64,000 bases of DNA from JAJXWB01 sp964634325. Its GTDB lineage: Bacteria > Pseudomonadota > Alphaproteobacteria > Rhizobiales > Beijerinckiaceae. Made by a program: the position numbers and the translations under genes. The stretch lies in the NCBI GenBank assembly GCA_964634325.1, contig CAZWJF010000013.1, positions 1 to 64,000 of the forward strand. The letters run 5' to 3'. Below the pieces are notes generated by a model. The model ran no database searches, was not told the DNA's origin, and worked only from the letters and a program-made list of their open reading frames with translations. How positions within the stretch are numbered: position 1 is the first letter of the stretch; each line of letters starts with the position of its first letter. Shown here piece by piece: positions 51,577-60,481 of the stretch.

Positions 51577-52557
51577 TCACATCAGCTTTTCCGACATCTG
51601 GATCAACGCCGGCGTCAGAATGACCGCGAACAGGACCGGCAGGAAGAAGACAATCATCGGCACCGTCAGCTTTGGCGGCAACGCCGCGGCCTTGCGTTCG
51701 GCTTCCAGCAGACGCGCGTCGCGCCCTTCCTGCGCGACGACGCGCAGCGCCTGGCCGAGCGGCGTTCCGTACTTTTCCGCCTGGATCAACACCGTCGAAA
51801 CCTGTTTCAGGCCGTCGACGCCCGTGCGAACGCCTAGATTTTCGTACGCCTGACGGCGATCCGGCAGATAGGAGAGTTCGGCGGTCGTCAGGGCGAATTC
51901 CTCCGCCATCTCGATCGACTGCACGCCGATCTCGCCGCTGACCTTGCGGAAAGCCGATTCGATCGACATGCCCGATTCGACGCAGATGAGGATCAAGTCC
52001 ATCGAGTCGGGAAAGGCGCGCCGCATCGACAATTGTCGTTTCGAAATCTTGTTCTTCAGGAAGATTTCCGGCGCCTTCAGGCCGAGATAGGCGCCGGCGA
52101 TGCCTGCGCCGATCTTCATCACGACCGACACTTCCGGCCCGAAGAACAGGAACATGTATATCAAGACGAACAGGAACAGACCGATCGGCGCGACCGCGCG
52201 GAAAAACAGAAACGCGACTTCCGCCTGACGCCCGCGGAACCCCGCCATGGTCAGTTGGGATTTCGCCTCTTCGGTGCCCAGGTATTTCTCGAGGCTGAAG
52301 TTGTCGACCAACTGGCGCATGTACGCCTTTGGCTGCATGCGCAGCGACGGGGCCTTGTCGCGGTTGGCCAGCCGTTCGCGTTCGCGTGCGCGGATCTTCT
52401 CTCGTTCGCTCGCCACCGATTTCATCCGCTTGGCGAGCGTGTCGCTTTCCAGAAGCGGAATGGCGATCGTCAGGATCGTCGCGATGACCGCGACCGCGGC
52501 CAGCACAGCGACGACTGTGTGCGGGTCGGAGAGCTTGTAATAGAGCTGCTGGAGCAT
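51577..52557 (-). CDS. tadC: Tad pilus platform protein TadC (type II secretion F domain)
   Basis: This 326-residue inner-membrane protein has an N-terminal TM helix (VVAVLAAVAVIATILTIAI), a cytoplasmic segment, further TM helices (AEVAFLFFRAVAPIGLFLFVLI; PMIVFFLPVLFAVILTPALI) and the T2SSF helical domain with FPDSMDLILICVESGMSIESAFRKVS. Together with TadB it forms the membrane platform on which CpaF acts. Last gene of the minus-strand cpa operon, 24 bp after tadB. Confidence 0.93.
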   Translation of the reverse strand: MLQQLYYKLSDPHTVVAVLAAVAVIATILTIAIPLLESDTLAKRMKSVASEREKIRARERERLANRDKAPSLRMQPKAYMRQLVDNFSLEKYLGTEEAKSQLTMAGFRGRQAEVAFLFFRAVAPIGLFLFVLIYMFLFFGPEVSVVMKIGAGIAGAYLGLKAPEIFLKNKISKRQLSMRRAFPDSMDLILICVESGMSIESAFRKVSGEIGVQSIEMAEEFALTTAELSYLPDRRQAYENLGVRTGVDGLKQVSTVLIQAEKYGTPLGQALRVVAQEGRDARLLEAERKAAALPPKLTVPMIVFFLPVLFAVILTPALIQMSEKLM

Positions 52558-52581
52558 AACTGCGACGGGCTCGGTCCGCGG

Positions 52582-53553
52582 TTAGAAGTCGAAAGTGATC
52601 ATCTTCTTCATGACGAGAATGCCGATGATCATCCACGCGCCGCTCACGGCGAGAACGATGCGGCCGGTGACGGTCGTGAAGAGAAGGGAGAGATAGTCCG
52701 GCGAGGACAGATAGACGAGACCGCAAACCGCAAACGGCAGGGCGCCGATGATGCCGGCGGAGGCCTTCGCTTCCGCAGACATCGCGTTGACCTTCAGGCG
52801 CATTTTCTTGCGGTCGCGCAGCACGCGCGACAGGTTGCTCAGCGCTTCCGAGAGATTGCCGCCGGACTTCTGCTGCAGGTTGACGACGATCGTGAAGAAA
52901 TTGGCTTCCGCGACCGGCATGCTTTCGGCCATGCGATCGCAGGCCTCGCCGATCGACAGGCCGATCGACTGGGATTCGAGAATTCGCCGGAACTCGCTAC
53001 GCACAGGCTCCGGCGATTCCGAGGCGATGATGGCGACGCATTGCGCAATCGGAAGGCCGGCCTTGACGCCGCGGATGATGATATCGACCGCGCCGGGAAA
53101 TTCGGCGAGGAACTTCTTGAAACGGCGCTTGATCATCGCGTTGACGACCCAGCGCGGCAGGCCGGCGCCGCCGCTTATCGCCGCTAAAGCAGCGATGAGC
53201 GGATTGCCGTTCAGGATCATGGTCACGAGCCCGATCCCGAGCCCCGCGCCGACCGAAATGATGGTGAATTTCTTGACGTCGATCGAGAGCCCGGCCTGAA
53301 GCAACTTGGCTTGAAGCGTGTTTTGCTTCTTCTTGCTCGCATTCTCGAGCTCGCGCACGCTCTCGAGAATCTGCTGACGACGCTTGTTCGGGTCGACCTG
53401 ACGTTCGCCGCGCTTGGCCTTGCCGCCGATCTTGAATTGCTGCTGACGCTTCTCCGCCGCAGCCTGCCCGGACAGGTAAGGGTAGGCGAATGCGTAGAAC
53501 AGCCCGCCGACGGCCAGCATGATCAAGATGATGAAGATCAGAGACTGATCCAA
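52582..53553 (-). CDS. tadB: Tad pilus platform protein TadB (type II secretion F domain)
   Basis: This 323-residue protein has an N-terminal TM (IFIILIMLAVGGLFYAFAYPYL), a basic cytoplasmic region (KIGGKAKRGERQVDPNKRRQ), a second TM and the T2SSF domain with FPGAVDIIIRGVKAGLPIAQC and EACDRMAESMPVAEANFFTI. C-terminal TMs follow. It pairs with TadC to form the inner-membrane core of the Flp pilus machine. 17 bp separate it from cpaF. Confidence 0.93.
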   Translation of the reverse strand: MDQSLIFIILIMLAVGGLFYAFAYPYLSGQAAAEKRQQQFKIGGKAKRGERQVDPNKRRQQILESVRELENASKKKQNTLQAKLLQAGLSIDVKKFTIISVGAGLGIGLVTMILNGNPLIAALAAISGGAGLPRWVVNAMIKRRFKKFLAEFPGAVDIIIRGVKAGLPIAQCVAIIASESPEPVRSEFRRILESQSIGLSIGEACDRMAESMPVAEANFFTIVVNLQQKSGGNLSEALSNLSRVLRDRKKMRLKVNAMSAEAKASAGIIGALPFAVCGLVYLSSPDYLSLLFTTVTGRIVLAVSGAWMIIGILVMKKMITFDF

Positions 53554-53570
53554 CGTCTAACCTCGTGCGA

Positions 53571-55007
53571 CTAAGCGTCCATGACTTCGCCGGCGTCGAG
53601 AGCGGCCGCAAGCCGTTCCTCCTCGCCGTAATACTTCGCGCGATCCCAGAACCGTGGCTTGCCGACGCCCGTGGACCGGTGCCGACCGATCAGCCGACCG
53701 TTGGCGTCTTCGCCGGCGATATCGTAGACGAGAAGGTCCTGCGTGATGATCACGTCGCCTTCGAGACCCATCACCTCAGTGACATGCGTGATGCGACGCG
53801 AGCCGTCGCGCAGGCGCGCAGCCTGCACGATCACGTCGACCGAAGAGACGATCATTTCGCGAATCGTGCGCGACGGCAGAGAGAAGCCGCCCATCGTGAT
53901 CATGGATTCGAGACGGCTCAGCGCTTCACGCGGCGAGTTGGCGTGCAGCGTGCCCATCGATCCGTCGTGACCCGTGTTCATCGCCTGGAGCAGGTCGAAC
54001 GCTTCGGGTCCGCGAACTTCGCCGACGATGATCCGCTCGGGACGCATACGCAGGCAGTTCTTGACTAGGTCGCGCATGGTCACCTGACCTGAGCCCTCGA
54101 GGTTCGGGGGCCGCGTTTCAAGACGGACGACATGCGGCTGTTGCAGCTGCAGTTCCGCAGCGTCCTCGCAGGTGATGATGCGTTCGTCCGTGTCGATGTA
54201 ATTGGTCAGGCAGTTGAGCAGCGTCGTCTTGCCGGAGCCGGTGCCGCCCGAAACGAGAACGTTGCAACGAACGCGCCCGATGATTTTCAGCAGCTCGCCG
54301 CCGGGGTCCGATATCGAGCCGAAGCGCACCAACTGATCGAGAGTGAGCTTGTCCTTGCGGAACTTACGAATTGTGAGCGCGGGCCCGTCGATCGCCAGCG
54401 GCGGCGCAATGACGTTGACGCGGGAGCCGTCGGCCAGACGCGCGTCGCAGATCGGCGAGGCTTCGTCGACGCGCCGGCCGACCTGGCTGACGATGCGCTG
54501 ACAAATGTTCATCAGCTGCGCGTTGTCGCGAAAACGGATGCTGGTGAGCTGAATCTTGCCGGAGACTTCGATATAGGTTTTCAGGGCGCCGTTGACCATG
54601 ATGTCGGCGATGTCGTCGCGCGCCAGCAACGGCTCCAGCGGACCATATCCCAGAACGTCGTTGCAGATGTCTTCGAGCAGTTCTTCCTGCTCGGAGATCG
54701 ACATGACGACGTTCTTGATCGAAATGATTTCGTTGACGATATCGCGAATTTCTTCGCGCGCGGCGTCAGGCTCCAGCTTCGACAATTGCGCAAGATCGAT
54801 CGCCTCGATCAACGCGCCGAAGATCATGCTCTTGGTTGCGTAATATTCGTCGGATCGCCGAGCTTCGACGGCGACGGGCGCTGCCGGAGCGGTCGGCGCC
54901 TTGGCGGTCGACTGCGTCGACGCGGGCGCGCGCGACTCGACTGGATTGGACGCGGTCGCAGGCTTTTGCCCGGCGCCGCCTCCGAATGCCGGCCGCTTAC
55001 CGAACAT
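53571..55007 (-). CDS. cpaF: Pilus assembly/retraction ATPase CpaF/TadA
   Basis: This 478-residue secretion ATPase powers Flp pilus assembly (and retraction). An alanine/proline-rich N-terminal region precedes the N-domain. It has Walker A SGGTGSGKTTLLNCLTNY, the Asp box/Walker B region MRPERIIVGEVRGPEAFDLL and the His box GTLHANSPREAL. It docks on TadB/TadC. GGGGAG lies about 7 bp before ATG 55007. Confidence 0.96.
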   Translation of the reverse strand: MFGKRPAFGGGAGQKPATASNPVESRAPASTQSTAKAPTAPAAPVAVEARRSDEYYATKSMIFGALIEAIDLAQLSKLEPDAAREEIRDIVNEIISIKNVVMSISEQEELLEDICNDVLGYGPLEPLLARDDIADIMVNGALKTYIEVSGKIQLTSIRFRDNAQLMNICQRIVSQVGRRVDEASPICDARLADGSRVNVIAPPLAIDGPALTIRKFRKDKLTLDQLVRFGSISDPGGELLKIIGRVRCNVLVSGGTGSGKTTLLNCLTNYIDTDERIITCEDAAELQLQQPHVVRLETRPPNLEGSGQVTMRDLVKNCLRMRPERIIVGEVRGPEAFDLLQAMNTGHDGSMGTLHANSPREALSRLESMITMGGFSLPSRTIREMIVSSVDVIVQAARLRDGSRRITHVTEVMGLEGDVIITQDLLVYDIAGEDANGRLIGRHRSTGVGKPRFWDRAKYYGEEERLAAALDAGEVMDA

Positions 55008-55051
55008 GCGATCTTCTCCCCGACTCGACCATGTTCATTCTCATTGCAGCG

Positions 55052-56317
55052 TCACGACGCCTTGCGTTTCAGAATCCGACTCATGATCGGATCGAGAAGC
55101 GTTTTCTTTTGCTTGCGGACCTCGGCGCGCCCCATCACGACGCGCCCGATTTCTGCGAGGATTTCGCTGGTCTTGCTCGCGGCGTCGACCTCGACGATCA
55201 TCTGACCGTTGTTGGTCGCGGTGCCGAACAATTTCGCGTCGAACGGGATGACGCCGATCGCCTCGGTCTCGACCGCTTTCGTGAAATCGTTGAGCTCGAT
55301 CTCCGGGCGCTTCAGCACGCCGACCTGGTTCATCACCAGCCGCGGCTTGTGGTCGTTCGGACGTGCGGCGCGCAGGACGTCGAGCAAACTCTTCGAATTG
55401 CGCAGGTTCGCAAGATCGGGCGACGCCACCACCACGACGTCGTCGGCTGCGGTGAGGACGCGCTTGGCCCAGCCGGTCCAGACGTGCGGCACGTCGACGA
55501 CGATGCACGGCACGCTGGCGCGAAGAATGTCGAAGATCGCGTCGAACGCGGCTTCGTCGAAATCATAGATGCGGTCGAGGGTCGCCGAGGCCGCGAGCAG
55601 ACTCAGATGATCGCTGCATTTCGACAGCAGGCGATCGACCATGTTGGCGTCGAGTCGATCGGGCGCGAATACGGCGTCGACGATGCCTTGCGGCGGGTCC
55701 TGATTGAAATCGAGGCCCGCGGTTCCGTAGGCCAGGTCAAGGTCGACGATGACGGTTTCGACCTCGAGGTCGCGCGCGATCGACCAGGCGATGTTGTGGG
55801 CGACGGTCGACGAGCCGACGCCGCCCTTGGCGCCGACGAACGCGATGATGCGGCCGAGCGGTTCTGATCCTTCGCCCGTGTAGAGCTGCGATACGGACCT
55901 GACGAAATCGAGCACGCCGAAGGGCATGACCAGATAGTCGCTGATTCCGCGGGCCATCAGCTCCCGATAGAGGCCGATGTCGTTGGTGCGCCCGACGATG
56001 ACCACTTTGGTTCCGGCGTCGCAGAATTGCGCGAGGTCGTCGAGGTCGGCATGCAGCTTGGCGCGATCCGAGCCGAATTCGATCACGATCAGATTGGGCG
56101 TCGGCGCGGTGCGATAGGCCTCGATCGCGGCCGGCGCGCCGCCCATGTGCACCTTGACGTGCGCCTTGTCCATGCGTCGGTCGCTCGCGGCGTCCGAGAC
56201 GACCGATGCCAGATCCGACGTCTCGCAGAAGGCTTGCATCGAGATGCGCGGAACCGGCGGAATCTGTTCCGCCTCGGACGGGCGGACGGCGCTGGGCGGC
56301 AGTTCGGCGTCGCTCAT
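55052..56317 (-). CDS. cpaE: Pilus assembly protein CpaE/TadZ (receiver-like plus MinD/ParA ATPase)
   Basis: This 421-residue localisation factor for the pilus machine has an N-terminal atypical receiver-like domain (about residues 30–150) lacking a clear phospho-acceptor. A ParA/MinD-type ATPase domain with deviant Walker A FVGAKGGVGSSTVAHNIAW, VDLDLAYGT and the switch CIVVDVPHVWTGW follows. TadZ-type proteins position the pilus at the pole. ATG 56317 was chosen; the frame extends to 56365 but that part overlaps cpaD. Two bases separate it from the cpaD stop. Confidence 0.93.
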   Translation of the reverse strand: MSDAELPPSAVRPSEAEQIPPVPRISMQAFCETSDLASVVSDAASDRRMDKAHVKVHMGGAPAAIEAYRTAPTPNLIVIEFGSDRAKLHADLDDLAQFCDAGTKVVIVGRTNDIGLYRELMARGISDYLVMPFGVLDFVRSVSQLYTGEGSEPLGRIIAFVGAKGGVGSSTVAHNIAWSIARDLEVETVIVDLDLAYGTAGLDFNQDPPQGIVDAVFAPDRLDANMVDRLLSKCSDHLSLLAASATLDRIYDFDEAAFDAIFDILRASVPCIVVDVPHVWTGWAKRVLTAADDVVVVASPDLANLRNSKSLLDVLRAARPNDHKPRLVMNQVGVLKRPEIELNDFTKAVETEAIGVIPFDAKLFGTATNNGQMIVEVDAASKTSEILAEIGRVVMGRAEVRKQKKTLLDPIMSRILKRKAS

Positions 56318-56319
56318 GC

Positions 56320-57087
56320 TCACTGACCTCCGACCGATCCGATGTTGGAATTCTTGGTCAGCCACGTCGTGGCTGGGTCTGCGCCCTTGCGGACGTTGCC
56401 GATGGCGCGCATGCGCATGGTGGCGTCGGCCGGCGTTTCGCCGCGCGGTTCAGCGAGATCGCGGGGATCGGCGACCTGCGTGGCGATCATGTTCTGGCTG
56501 GCGCAGCCGAAGTTCCAGTAACTGCGGTTTTCCCAGCCGCGCGTCGAGGAGCCGGACGCCAGATCGCTCGGCCAGTCGCCGCAGCGATGCACGACTTTGG
56601 CCTTGAGCCCGTCGAATGCGAGGCGGACCGGGGCCGCGAGGCTCGGGTTCTCGACCGGATAATGGCTGACCGTGACCGGCGCGACCGCGCCTGCATGCGC
56701 GAGCTCGCGACGGATCGGATCGATGGCTCGCGTGCCGGTCACCGAGCCGGGGCCGGTCTGCGGCACGATGATCGAAATCGGTCCGGAGCCGATATCGCGA
56801 TAACGCCGCGCAAAGGCGATGACCTGTTCGGTCGTGCGCGGATCGAGGCGCTCCGGACCGGGACCCGGGAACACGTCCATCGTGTAGGCCTGTTGCATCA
56901 GGGCGATCGGATGCCGCATCCGCGCGTCCATTCCGTTTTCGGCGTCGACCTTGACGCGGTTGACGCCGCAACCGCCGAGCGGGATCGCCAGCCCGACGAG
57001 AGCGAAGGCCGCGACCGCCGAGCGGGCCGAGAGGGGATAGCGTGGCCGGGCGTTGAGCGCGCTACGCGAACGAAGTGCCATCTGCAT
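56320..57087 (-). CDS. cpaD: Pilus assembly lipoprotein CpaD
   Basis: This 255-residue outer-membrane lipoprotein has a signal peptide with lipobox LGGC (FALVGLAIPLGGCGVN). The CpaD family features are RHPIALMQQAYTMDVFPG, a central TGPGSVTG segment, and the conserved CGDWPSDLASG, then WNFGCASQNMIATQVADPRDLAEPRG. CpaD acts with the secretin in the outer membrane. ATG 57087 has GAGGA upstream; ATG 57081 is two codons later. Confidence 0.92.
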   Translation of the reverse strand: MQMALRSRSALNARPRYPLSARSAVAAFALVGLAIPLGGCGVNRVKVDAENGMDARMRHPIALMQQAYTMDVFPGPGPERLDPRTTEQVIAFARRYRDIGSGPISIIVPQTGPGSVTGTRAIDPIRRELAHAGAVAPVTVSHYPVENPSLAAPVRLAFDGLKAKVVHRCGDWPSDLASGSSTRGWENRSYWNFGCASQNMIATQVADPRDLAEPRGETPADATMRMRAIGNVRKGADPATTWLTKNSNIGSVGGQ

Positions 57088-57101
57088 AATTCCTCTTGCG
57101 C

Positions 57102-58625
57102 TCAGTCCTGAATGAAACCGAAGCGACCCTTCCAGTTCTGGACGGCTCGCGGGTTCGAACGGGTCGAATAGAGACGGTTCACGCGCCCGAGCAGCCAGGC
57201 CTGCGGATCGCTGGCGTCGGCGAATCCGTCGTCGGGCCGCTGCACCTCGCTCGGCGACACCGACTTGGCGATATAGGGCGTGACGATGATCATCAGTTCC
57301 GTTTCCTGGCGCTGGTAGTCGCGCGAACGGAACAGCGCGCCGAGAATCGGCAGGTTCAGGAGGCCCGGGAGGCCAGTGATCGAGTGGCGCGAGTTGTTGG
57401 TGATCAAGCCGGCGGTGGCGAGCGAGCCGCCAGACGGCAGCTCGACCGACGTTTCGTGCTTGCGGGTGCGGAAGCCAGGCACCGAGATCGAATTGATCGT
57501 CAGCGTCTGGGTTGTGTCGACTTCCGTCACTTCGGTGGCGAGGCGCAACAGAATGCGGCCCTCGCCGACGACGACGGGCGTCATGTTGAGGGTGATGCCG
57601 TAGGGCTTGAAGGTCACCGTGTTCTGGCAGGTCGTAATGCCCAGGCTCGTCGAACAAGCGGAATTCGCCGGCACCGGCAATTCGCCGCCGACGGTGAACT
57701 TCGCCGATTCGCCCGATACGGCCGTCACGGTCGGCTCGGCGAGAATGCGCGAGACGCCGTAGCGCTCGAACGCCGACATCGTCGCGGAGAGCCCGTTGCC
57801 GAGCGGCAGGGTCAGTCCGCTGTTCGAAAGCTGCCCGTTCAAGCCGTATGCGTTCTGTTGTACGAGCGTCGCCCAGGTCGTCTTGAAGATCGTGTCGCCG
57901 GTGGCGGACGTTGAAACGCCGAGCTGCTTGAGCGCCGTGCGCTGAACTTCGGCGATGGTGAGCTTCACCATCACCTGATCCTGCCCGCGGATCGAAATGG
58001 CGTTGACGACGGATGTGTCGGGCGAGGCGCCGCCGCCTCCGGCCGCCGCCGCGCCGACACGCGATACGAACGCCTTGGCGATGTCCATGGCGGTCGCCGC
58101 TTCGCCCGAAGACTGCGCCTCGCCGGTCAGGACCACGGAATCGTTCACCTGCTTGACGATGATCCGGCTGCGCGGCAACGCCGTGTGCAGGAGCTTGTCG
58201 AGTTCGTCGAGGTCGCGGCCGACGTTCATCTCGATGTTGGCGATCTGACGGCCGTCGTGCGACATCGCGAGGATCGTCGTCTGACCAGTGCCGAGACCCA
58301 TGACGTAGAGCTTGCGGGTCGAGCGGACGACGGCGTTGGCGACCTTGGGATCGCCGACCACGATCTCGCTGGCGTCCGCCGGCAGGTCGACGATGATCGT
58401 GCGTCCGACGCCGAGCGTGATTCGCTTGGCGAACATGGCGGCCGACGCGGCTTCGACGCCGGCCCGCGACTGGGCCGACGCCCCCGTCGATACGACCGCG
58501 GGCGACAGCGCCGCGGCGATCGCGCCGACGGCCAGACCCGAAGCGATACGCTGCGAAATTGCGACCATGACGTTCTTTCCGGCCTTGCAGGAATTGGACA
58601 CCGCGCGTTTGTCTTCGAGCGTCAT
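57102..58625 (-). CDS. cpaC: Pilus secretin CpaC (type II/III secretin, RcpA)
   Basis: This outer-membrane secretin channel of 507 residues starts from ATG 58625 (488 from the alternative ATG 58568). It has a signal peptide (LAVGAIAAALSPAVVSTGASA), a pilus-assembly N domain, a BON-like segment (DLDELDKLLHTALPRSRIIVK) and the secretin core with SRILAEPTVTAVSGESAKFTVGGELPVP. The end is TELMIIVTPYIAKSV. The start at 58625 lies in an ATGA overlap with cpaB (GAGG 6 bp upstream). ATG 58568 also has GGAAAG. Confidence 0.93.
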   Translation of the reverse strand: MTLEDKRAVSNSCKAGKNVMVAISQRIASGLAVGAIAAALSPAVVSTGASAQSRAGVEAASAAMFAKRITLGVGRTIIVDLPADASEIVVGDPKVANAVVRSTRKLYVMGLGTGQTTILAMSHDGRQIANIEMNVGRDLDELDKLLHTALPRSRIIVKQVNDSVVLTGEAQSSGEAATAMDIAKAFVSRVGAAAAGGGGASPDTSVVNAISIRGQDQVMVKLTIAEVQRTALKQLGVSTSATGDTIFKTTWATLVQQNAYGLNGQLSNSGLTLPLGNGLSATMSAFERYGVSRILAEPTVTAVSGESAKFTVGGELPVPANSACSTSLGITTCQNTVTFKPYGITLNMTPVVVGEGRILLRLATEVTEVDTTQTLTINSISVPGFRTRKHETSVELPSGGSLATAGLITNNSRHSITGLPGLLNLPILGALFRSRDYQRQETELMIIVTPYIAKSVSPSEVQRPDDGFADASDPQAWLLGRVNRLYSTRSNPRAVQNWKGRFGFIQD

Positions 58626-59434
58626 TTCGGCCTCGCGCTGGTCGCGACGCCGTAACGGACGATTGTGAGAGACCTGTCGTCGGCCTTCGCGTCGGCTTGA
58701 GGCTCTTCGATCTTGTTGTCGGCCACCGCATCGGTCAGGCTGCGCAGGGCGAGGGAGAGCTGGCCGGTGCGCTGGGCGAGCGTCACGGTCTCGGTCTGCT
58801 TCGGATCGAGCTCCAGCGTGGCGTTCGAGCCGACGATCACGGACTTGCCGTTCTCGGTCTGCACGTTCGGACCGATCGCCAGAACCTTGATGTTGCGCAG
58901 CAGCGTTTCGGTGACGAATGCGTCGGCCTGGCCGGCCTTGGCCGCGTCTTCGTCGCGATAGGTGCGAAGAATGTCGACGTGGTCGTTCGGCAGCACGAAA
59001 CCGCCCGCCGACGTCGCGCCGCTCGAGTCGATGTTGATGGCGACGGCTCGTTTGCCCGGCGAAACGAGCGTCGACATGAGGCCTGCGGTCGGACCCTTCA
59101 CAAGACGTTCCTTGCGGATCGGTTCGTCGGCCATGAACTGGCCGCGGACGACCGACCCCTTGAGGTCCTGAATGGCGTTGGGCTCCGCGCTCTTGCGGAT
59201 GACGCCCACGATCGGGCTGCTCTTCGGCCAGGCCTGCCAGCGTATGGAGGTGTCGCCGAGCGTCGTGCCGTAATCGAGCTGGGCGGAGGCGACGAGAACA
59301 TCGTCGTTGTCGATGACAGGGGCGGCCGGTTGGACGACCTGCACCTGAGGCGCCTGCTGGCCCGGCATCAATGCGTAGGCGGCGATGCCTGCTGCGAGCG
59401 CAACGCCGAGAACCGCGATTTGAGCTTTCTTCAT
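58622..59434 (-). CDS. cpaB: Pilus assembly protein CpaB (RcpC, SAF domain)
   Basis: This 270-residue protein has a short N-terminal TM anchor (AQIAVLGVALAAGIAAYAL) and a proline-rich linker. A SAF domain (VLVASAQLDYGTTLGDTSIRW) is followed by a periplasmic domain with KRAVAINIDSSGATSAGGFVLPNDHVDIL. CpaB supports secretin function and pilus maturation. It overlaps cpaC by four bases and is 137 bp from cpaA, a gap that contains a CtrA-like motif. Confidence 0.93.
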   Translation of the reverse strand: MKKAQIAVLGVALAAGIAAYALMPGQQAPQVQVVQPAAPVIDNDDVLVASAQLDYGTTLGDTSIRWQAWPKSSPIVGVIRKSAEPNAIQDLKGSVVRGQFMADEPIRKERLVKGPTAGLMSTLVSPGKRAVAINIDSSGATSAGGFVLPNDHVDILRTYRDEDAAKAGQADAFVTETLLRNIKVLAIGPNVQTENGKSVIVGSNATLELDPKQTETVTLAQRTGQLSLALRSLTDAVADNKIEEPQADAKADDRSLTIVRYGVATSARPK

Positions 59435-59491
59435 AATGACCGAACCCGAAACGTCGACACATGTCGTTGTCCGGATTTGATCAGCGAAACG

Positions 59492-59506
59492 TCAAATTAA
59501 GGTTAA
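59492..59506. promoter_or_regulatory. CtrA-like motif between cpaA and cpaB
   Basis: TCAA-ATTAAGG-TTAA (plus reading; TTAA-N7-TTGA on the minus strand) matches TTAA-N7-TTAA with one mismatch. It sits 58 bp upstream of the cpaB start codon. Confidence 0.35.
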
Positions 59507-59571
59507 TCGAATCTGTCCAATGCCATCTGATCGACGACGGACAGGGGTCGCGGCCTGCCGCGGCCGCGAGT

Positions 59572-60075
59572 TCAAAACGCCTTTGCGGCCATCCAGATAG
59601 CGGTGTCGGGATAGACCACCAGCCCGGCTGCGGCGAGCGCGATGCCGTAGGGCACGCCGACCTTCTGGTCGCGCAGACGGTTAACCCAGACGCTCTTGAA
59701 CAGACCGGCGTCCTTGATGCGGCGGAATTGCAGAACCGCGATCGTCAGCAGCCCGCCGAACACCGAGGCGAACAGTCCGTAATTGGGCAGAAGCCCGAAT
59801 CCGAGCCACAGCGAAGTCGCAGCGGCCAGCTTGGCGTCGCCGCCGCCGATCCAGCCGATGTTGAACAGGACGAAGCAGGCGACGAGAGTCAGAAGCCCGG
59901 CGAGAACGTGCCAGCCGATCGTCGCGCCGGGCATGCCGGTCGCGAGCGCGAGCGCGAAAAACCCCGCGACGAGGACAGCCGAAGCGAGATTGGGAATCTT
60001 CATCGTCAGAAGATCGGATATCGCCGCGAAAACCATGATACCGGGGAAAACTGCGAGAACGGCGAAATCGAGCAT
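59572..60075 (-). CDS. cpaA: Prepilin peptidase CpaA/TadV
   Basis: This 167-residue aspartic prepilin peptidase has six hydrophobic segments. The two catalytic aspartates lie in FAAISDLLTMKIPN and IGWIGGGDAKLAA (the GGGD motif). It lacks the N-terminal cytoplasmic methylase domain of PilD, as usual for TadV. It cleaves the Flp pilin and TadE/F leader after Gly. GGAG lies upstream. It is separated from flp by a terminator, so it likely has its own promoter. Confidence 0.93.
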   Translation of the reverse strand: MLDFAVLAVFPGIMVFAAISDLLTMKIPNLASAVLVAGFFALALATGMPGATIGWHVLAGLLTLVACFVLFNIGWIGGGDAKLAAATSLWLGFGLLPNYGLFASVFGGLLTIAVLQFRRIKDAGLFKSVWVNRLRDQKVGVPYGIALAAAGLVVYPDTAIWMAAKAF

Positions 60076-60125
60076 CGTGCAAACTCCGGACGGCGTCGCG
60101 GTTCTATCTGTCTATGTGCGCTGCG

Positions 60126-60140
60126 TTGACTCTTCGTTAA
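60126..60140. promoter_or_regulatory. CtrA-like motif upstream of cpaA
   Basis: TTGA-CTCTTCG-TTAA (TTAA-N7-TCAA on the minus strand) matches TTAA-N7-TTAA with one mismatch. It overlaps the 12-bp palindrome TTCGTTAACGAA (60133–60144) and lies 51 bp upstream of the cpaA start. Confidence 0.4.
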
Positions 60141-60164
60141 CGAAAGAAGCGCGCGCAAAAAGAA

Positions 60165-60190
60165 AGCGGCCCCAGGGGACCGGGGCCGCT
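60165..60190 (-). terminator. Intrinsic terminator of the flp pilin gene
   Basis: On the minus strand AGCGGCCCC–GGTCCCCT–GGGGCCGCT (60190–60165) is a perfect 9-bp stem followed by TTCTTTTTGC. It lies 28 bp after the pilin stop and isolates flp from cpaA. Confidence 0.82.
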
Positions 60191-60217
60191 CACATGTCTT
60201 CCTTGCGGAGGACGGTA

Positions 60218-60382
60218 TTAGGTCAGATTGTTCGAGATGCCGGCGAACTTGGCCGACAGATTCGTGCCGAGCATCTTGACCGCCGAGATGACGGCGACGC
60301 CGATGAGGGCGGCGATGAGGCTGTACTCGATGGCGGTGGCGCCGGACTCATCCTTCAGGAAACGCGAGAAAACCGACTTCAT
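60218..60382 (-). CDS. flp: Flp-family major pilin
   Basis: This 54-residue type IVc prepilin has a short basic leader (MKSVFSRFLKDESG), the peptidase site G^ATAIEY with the conserved Glu5-Tyr6 of Flp pilins, and a single hydrophobic helix (SLIAALIGVAVISAVKML). It has a short polar tail ending NNLT. It is processed by CpaA and assembled by CpaF/TadB/TadC through CpaC. It is the first gene of the minus-strand cluster, with its own terminator, consistent with high pilin expression. Confidence 0.93.
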   Translation of the reverse strand: MKSVFSRFLKDESGATAIEYSLIAALIGVAVISAVKMLGTNLSAKFAGISNNLT

Positions 60383-60390
60383 TGTAGGCT

Positions 60391-60431
60391 CCAATATTGG
60401 TTCCAGCGCTCGGATTGGCTCATCGCTGGAA
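60391..60431. promoter_or_regulatory. Palindrome and hairpin in the leader of flp
   Basis: CCAATATTGG (60391–60400) is a 10-bp palindrome 9 bp upstream of the flp ATG. TTCCAGCG (60401–60408) and CGCTGGAA (60424–60431) form a perfect 8-bp inverted repeat with a 15-nt loop. These probably structure the pilin mRNA leader or bind a regulator. Confidence 0.45.
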
Positions 60432-60481
60432 TGGCCCGGTTATAGCGGGCGACCCTTGCGAGACTATTAATCCGTCTGCGA

